Positions 62,092 to 64,000 of a stretch of DNA of 64,000 nt are shown piece after piece (the stretch's first letter is position 1; each line of letters begins with the position of its first letter). Source of the DNA: Kineococcus endophyticus (lineage in GTDB: Bacteria > Actinomycetota > Actinomycetes > Actinomycetales > Kineococcaceae). The notes under the pieces are model-generated. The model was not told the origin of the DNA. It saw nothing but the letters and a program-made list of their open reading frames with translations, and did no database searches. The stretch spans positions 248,001 through 312,000 of the forward strand of contig NZ_JBFNQN010000001.1 of the NCBI RefSeq assembly GCF_040796495.1, written 5' to 3'. A program made the position numbers and the translations under genes.

Positions 62092-62469
62092 TCAGCGCTC
62101 CTTCTCGGCGGTCCAGGACTCCTTGCGCTCGACCGTGCTCTCCTTGCGGGTGACCGTCGACTCCTTGCGGTTGGTCGAGGACTCCTTGCGGTCGGTCGAG
62201 CTCTCCTTGCGGTTGGTGGAGGACTCCTTGCGGTCCGTCGACGACTCCTTGCGGTCGGTCGAGGACTCCTTGCGCTGGGTGTCGGAGGAACCCTTGAGGC
62301 CGGGCGCCGACTTCGTCACCGTCACGGTGGCGGACGGGGCGGCCGACGCCGACGCCGCCGCACCGAGACCGCCGCCGGCGATGACGGCGGCCGCGGTCAG
62401 CGACAGGGCCGCGGTGCGCGCGAGGCGCTGCAGGGAACCGCGGGTGGACGTGGTCTGGCGCGTGGACAT
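62092..62469 (-). CDS. Secreted protein with eight charged heptad repeats
   Basis: A protein of 125 residues. The ATG at 62469 begins a Sec-type signal peptide (Arg-rich N-region, hydrophobic core AALSLTAAAVIAGG, likely cleavage after ASA near residue 43). The mature part of about 80 residues is mostly eight heptads of the form R-K-E-S-S-T-(D/N) (residues 66-121), ending EKER. Such a sequence would be disordered, zwitterionic and highly soluble. No family recognised. It is monocistronic, with its own terminator and an upstream 11-bp-arm palindrome. Confidence 0.75.
   Translation of the reverse strand: MSTRQTTSTRGSLQRLARTAALSLTAAAVIAGGGLGAAASASAAPSATVTVTKSAPGLKGSSDTQRKESSTDRKESSTDRKESSTNRKESSTDRKESSTNRKESTVTRKESTVERKESWTAEKER
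62107..62274 (-). repeat. Eight 21-bp in-frame tandem repeats
   Basis: Units encode RKESSTD, RKESSTD, RKESSTN, RKESSTD, RKESSTN, then three degenerate units RKESTVT, RKESTVE, RKESWTA. Degeneration increases toward the C-terminus. Confidence 0.85.
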
Positions 62470-62560
62470 GGTGCCTCCGTGACGTGTGCCCCGGTGCACA
62501 CCGGGGTGTCTGGTTGAGAGAACCGAACCGGTCGGAAGTGACGCCCCCGAACTAGGCCGT

Positions 62561-62592
62561 CACGGTGAGCATATAGCTAGTTGCTCACCGTG
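62561..62592 (-). promoter_or_regulatory. Palindrome with AT-rich centre upstream of the heptad-repeat gene
   Basis: Arms CACGGTGAGCA (62561-62571) and TGCTCACCGTG (62582-62592) around TATAGCTAGT. The AT-rich core, unusual here, contains -10-like hexamers on either strand. It lies about 92-123 nt before the ATG at 62469. It is the only regulatory-looking element in the 332-base gap 62470-62801 apart from the pepA terminator. Confidence 0.5.
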
Positions 62593-62761
62593 TAGGACAT
62601 CAGAAGGAAGAGGATCACCCGTCTGGAGCAGTCCCGTCACCACGCCGGAAAGAATGCGGGATGAACATCGTGCGACGCAACGACTCGGCGTCGGAAAACG
62701 ATCCCAGGTGATCACTTCCACGGCGCCCTCGCGCATTCCTGCGGCCGGCCTTCCGGAGAAT

Positions 62762-62787
62762 GGACGTCCCCCTTCCGGGGGACGTCC
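62762..62787 (-). terminator. Terminator after pepA
   Basis: A perfect 11-bp stem GGACGTCCCCC (62762-62772) / GGGGGACGTCC (62777-62787) with a TTCC loop, 15 nt beyond the pepA stop. Confidence 0.8.
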
Positions 62788-62801
62788 GGAAACGGCCCTC
62801 C

Positions 62802-64000
62802 TCAGCGCCGCGCGTGGTCCTCGGCGAGCGCCACGAGGGTGCGCACGGCGACGCCGGTCCCACCGCGGTGCGTGTAGCCCCACGGCTCGCCCGTCGCGAA
62901 GGCGGGACCGGCGATGTCCAGGTGCGCCCACGGGATCGGCGTCCCCGCCGGCGTGCTGCCGACGAACTCGCGCAGGAAGACGGCGGCCACGAGCATCCCG
63001 CCGGCCCGGTCGCCGATGTTGGCCAGGTCCGCGACGGGGGAGTCCAGCGTCGCGCGCAGCTCATCGGGCAGCGGCATGGGCCAGAACGACTCCCCGGCCC
63101 GGTCGGCCGCGGCGAGCAGCGCGGTGCGGAACGCGTCGTCGTTGCCCATGACGCCCGAGACCCGGTTGCCCAGCGCGACGACCTGCGCACCCGTGAGGGT
63201 GGCGACGTCGACGACGGCGTCCGGCTGCTCGGCGGACGCGGCGACGAGGGCGTCGCCGAGGACGAGGCGGCCCTCGGCGTCGGTGTTGAGGACCTCGACC
63301 GTCGTCCCGCCGAACATCGTCAGGACGTCGGAGGGGCGGATCGCCGTGCCCGACGGCATGTTCTCGGCGACGGCCAGCCAGCCGGTCACCTTCACGGGCA
63401 GGTCCAGCTCGGCGACGGCGCGCACCGCGGCGAGGACGGCCGCCGCCCCCGACATGTCGCTCTTCATGGTCTCCATGCCGGCCGCCGGCTTGATCGACAG
63501 GCCGCCGGAGTCGAACGTGATGCCCTTGCCGACGAAGGCGAGGTGGCCCTTGGCGCGCGCCGGGGCGTGCTCGAGGACCACCAGGCGCGGCGGGCGCGAG
63601 GAGCCCTGGCCGACGCCGAGGATGCCGCCGTAGCCGCCGGCCGCCAGCGCCTCCTCGTCCAGCACGCGCACCGTCAACCCGGTGCCGGCGGCCGCCTGCA
63701 CGGCGGCGTCGGCGAGGTCGGCGGGCGCGAGGTCCGCGGGGGCGGTGTTGATGAGGTCGCGAGCGGTGTGCACGGCCGCGGCCACCACGCCGGCGCGGTC
63801 GAGCGCCGCGCGCAGCGCCTTGTCCCGCGGCTTGTCGACGAGCAGCGTCACCTCGGCGACGGGTTCGCGGGTCGCGGCGCGGTAGCGGGTGAAGGCGTAG
63901 GCGCCCAGGGCCGCGCCCTCGGCGAGGGCCGCGGCCGCCGTGGCGTCCGCCACCGGCAGGCCCAGCGCCACGCGGCGGTGCCCGGCGAGCGCGCGGATGG
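62802..64000 (-). CDS. pepA: Leucyl aminopeptidase, M17 family (N-terminus outside window)
   Basis: About 400 C-terminal residues; the frame stays open to the right edge. The M17 metal site is complete: VGKGITFDSGGLSIKPAAGM (Lys and Asp ligands), MKSDMSGAAAVLAA (Asp), and the signature NTDAEGRLVLGDAL (Asp, Glu, catalytic Arg). It removes N-terminal residues from peptides as a hexamer in the cytosol. It is upstream of lpd and sucB in the conserved actinobacterial order, with the heptad-repeat gene inserted between. Terminated by an 11-bp hairpin. Confidence 0.95.
   Translation of the reverse strand, partial: IRALAGHRRVALGLPVADATAAAALAEGAALGAYAFTRYRAATREPVAEVTLLVDKPRDKALRAALDRAGVVAAAVHTARDLINTAPADLAPADLADAAVQAAAGTGLTVRVLDEEALAAGGYGGILGVGQGSSRPPRLVVLEHAPARAKGHLAFVGKGITFDSGGLSIKPAAGMETMKSDMSGAAAVLAAVRAVAELDLPVKVTGWLAVAENMPSGTAIRPSDVLTMFGGTTVEVLNTDAEGRLVLGDALVAASAEQPDAVVDVATLTGAQVVALGNRVSGVMGNDDAFRTALLAAADRAGESFWPMPLPDELRATLDSPVADLANIGDRAGGMLVAAVFLREFVGSTPAGTPIPWAHLDIAGPAFATGEPWGYTHRGGTGVAVRTLVALAEDHARR

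Noticed and set aside
62107-62274. CRISPR-like repeat array
   Set aside because: Units are 21 bp, contiguous without spacers, and in frame within a secreted protein.
1-64000. tRNA, rRNA or insertion-sequence genes
   Set aside because: No cloverleaf-like segment with a T-arm GTTCGA motif, no rRNA-like stretch and no transposase frame was noticed; this was a visual scan and could miss a divergent tRNA.

Overview
The window is very GC-rich double-stranded bacterial DNA with short intergenic gaps, many GTG starts, GTGA/ATGA stop-start overlaps and pervasive spurious reading frames. These traits point to an actinobacterium. Coenzyme F420 enzymes (an F420-dependent glucose-6-phosphate dehydrogenase and two more luciferase-like oxidoreductases), polyphosphate glucokinase, glnE, two glutamine synthetases and a GlnR-type operator agree. 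The Kineococcus/Kineosporiaceae group is my best guess for the genus; that is inference, not something the sequence proves.

Region by region. (1) About 1-6490 is phage-derived: the 3' end of a tail tape-measure gene with a zinc-peptidase domain, then mostly small unknown genes, two excisionase-like helix-turn-helix genes and a repeat-rich end at 6180-6490. No integrase, capsid or lysis gene is visible, so it looks like one flank or remnant of a prophage. (2) 6496-11900 is chromosomal: a lipoprotein, a cysteine-rich protein, a DUF4328 membrane protein, an F420 oxidoreductase, ppgK, a PspC protein, map and a SPOR-like protein. (3) 12158-24967 is a co-directional tellurium-resistance-type (Ter) stress locus. 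It holds telA, three paralogous membrane proteins, an AIM24-like protein, two terD genes plus a divergent TerD-like gene, a DUF475/TerC-like membrane protein, and a tightly coupled module of HpcH-like lyase, phosphoribosyltransferase-TRSP, StiP-PELOTA and HAD phosphatase. (4) 24970-31453 holds membrane proteins, an alpha/beta hydrolase coupled to a cysteine-synthase-like enzyme, and an alpha-glucosidase divergent from a ROK regulator. (5) 31459-64000 is a conserved actinobacterial core: panB, nadE, glnA2, glnE, fgd, glnA1, RDD, DUF4191, lipA, lipB, a TIGR01777 epimerase, sucB, lpd and pepA. Accessory genes are inserted in it (AbiEi/DUF559-like protein, acetamidase, SDR, serine hydrolase, glycosyltransferase, peptidase E, FAD oxidoreductase, protein kinase, secreted heptad-repeat protein).

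How the genes fit together. glnA1, glnA2 and glnE form the ammonia-assimilation set, and glnA1 carries a four-half-site GlnR box. lipB makes the octanoyl transfer, lipA inserts sulfur, and the lipoylated product is SucB, which Lpd reoxidises: a complete lipoate-to-2-oxoacid-dehydrogenase chain within 14 kb. The Ter locus joins predicted metal/stress-sensing membrane-surface proteins to a predicted nucleoside-like metabolite pathway. At least twenty genes have a TANNNT or CANNNT hexamer 6-8 nt before their start codon, which suggests widespread leaderless transcription.
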